A model generated the notes under the pieces. The model worked only from the letters and a program-made list of their open reading frames with translations. It did no database searches and was not told the origin of the DNA. Below are positions 63,471 to 64,000 of a stretch of 64,000 bases of DNA, piece after piece (within the stretch, counting starts at the first letter, position 1; every line of letters begins with the position of its first letter). Source of the stretch: Candidatus Cloacimonadota bacterium (GTDB lineage: Bacteria; Muiribacteriota; UBA6191); contig JAGSHD010000003.1 in NCBI GenBank assembly GCA_023954715.1, positions 248,001 through 312,000 of the forward strand, in the 5' to 3' direction. The translations under genes were made by a program, and so were the position numbers.

Positions 63471-64000
63471 ATGCAATCTAAACAAAAGGTCGATTACGAA
63501 TTTATTATCATAATGGCGCTTTTGATGTCTCTAGTTGCATTTAGTATCGATGCTATTTTACCTGCGTTAACTATAATAGGTCTAGAGTTTCAAGTATCAA
63601 ATCCTAATCATAGTCAATTATTAGTTTCAGGGATTTTTTTAGGTCTTTCTTGTGGTGTCATGGTCTACGGCCCATTGTCTGATACTTATGGTCGAAAAAA
63701 AATCATCTACCTAGGCATCTTCTTTTTTGTTTTAGGTAATTTAATCTCTTTGTTAACAACAAACTTTAAGATACTCGTATTGAGTAGAGTACTTCAAGGT
63801 TTTGGTGTAGCTTCTTGTCGAATTGTCTCTCTAACCATGATCCGAGATAAATTTAGTGGGCCAGAAATGGCTAAGATCATGTCACTCATCATGATGTTTT
63901 TTATATTAGTACCTACCGTTGCTCCTTTAATTGGGACAATTGTATTGATGTACTCAAGCTGGAGAGCCATTATAGTTTTATCTATTATCCTTGCTCTTAT
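63471..64000 (+). CDS. Bcr/CflA-type MFS efflux pump (partial, runs off the window)
   Basis: First 176 codons of a gene cut by the window end. AAGGA lies 7 nt before the ATG. The translation shows the opening of a 12-helix drug:H+ antiporter: SLVAFSIDAILPALTIIG in helix 1, GIFLGLSCGVMVYGPLSDTYGRKK (helix 2 plus motif A), LVLSRVLQGFGVASCRI in helix 4, and the motif C region. This matches the Bcr/CflA subfamily, which exports bicyclomycin, chloramphenicol and similar compounds in other bacteria. Confidence 0.88.
   Translation, partial: MQSKQKVDYEFIIIMALLMSLVAFSIDAILPALTIIGLEFQVSNPNHSQLLVSGIFLGLSCGVMVYGPLSDTYGRKKIIYLGIFFFVLGNLISLLTTNFKILVLSRVLQGFGVASCRIVSLTMIRDKFSGPEMAKIMSLIMMFFILVPTVAPLIGTIVLMYSSWRAIIVLSIILAL

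Noticed and set aside
1..64000. tRNA, rRNA, CRISPR arrays, insertion sequences, att sites
   Set aside because: None seen when reading the gaps; short AT-rich repeats are not regularly spaced and no transposase or integrase is encoded.

Overview
The window is AT-rich (roughly one third G+C by eye), densely coded on both strands, and comes from a Gram-negative bacterium: there are periplasmic and outer-envelope proteins, an HlyD adaptor, MATE and Bcr/CflA pumps, TldD/PmbA, YgfZ and YghU. GTG and TTG starts are frequent. I cannot place the phylum. Many genes look proteobacterial, whereas the cyclic-nucleotide-binding C39 exporter plus PpiC foldase cassette resembles arrangements known from cyanobacteria and their relatives. 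No rRNA, tRNA, CRISPR, insertion sequence or phage gene is visible.

Layout. 0.3-3.7 kb: YCF48-type propeller plus MMPL/RND transporter. 3.8-8.9 kb: uvrA, a site-2-protease relative without its zinc ligands, adenosine deaminase. 9-18.5 kb: signalling block (NIT-domain hybrid kinase, receiver-kinase, GAF/HD-GYP protein) interleaved with ygfZ and poorly known proteins. 18.8-25.7 kb: glycogen operon (glgB, pulA, a binding protein), then an MBOAT acyltransferase. 25.8-29.6 kb: tldD, pmbA and a secreted DUF4105-like protein. 29.9-32.2 kb: DEAD-box helicase and a pentapeptide-repeat protein. 32.3-42.8 kb: a peptide-export island. 42.9-47.4 kb: HDOD protein, tandem paralogues of unknown function, split prephenate dehydratase and chorismate mutase. 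47.5-54 kb: two overlapping class III cyclase genes and a thioredoxin-reductase-like gene. 54.3-64 kb: recQ, MATE pump, two HAD proteins, yghU, an L7/L12-like protein, a TPR/Sel1 protein, VOC and GNAT proteins, and the start of a Bcr/CflA pump.

The export island is the most remarkable part. A PpiC-type foldase, two ABC exporters with C39 and cyclic-nucleotide-binding domains, and an HlyD adaptor lie in one direction, with a sigma-54 activator on the same strand next to them. Divergent from the activator there is a textbook -24/-12 promoter, a roughly 295-nt leader holding ten runs of four or more G, and a 52-codon gene (42647-42805) whose product carries a perfect double-glycine leader. I infer that this peptide is the cargo. 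One exporter keeps the C39 catalytic triad and the other has Cys replaced by Asn, so they may work as an active/inactive pair.

A second notable system is the cyclase pair at 47488-53005. One protein keeps both metal-binding aspartates but has lost the transition-state Asn/Arg. Its overlapping neighbour has lost both aspartates but keeps the Lys, Thr, Asn and Arg. Together they would make one active site, as the C1 and C2 domains of animal adenylyl cyclases do. The cyclic-nucleotide-binding domains on the exporters give a possible, unproven link between the two systems.
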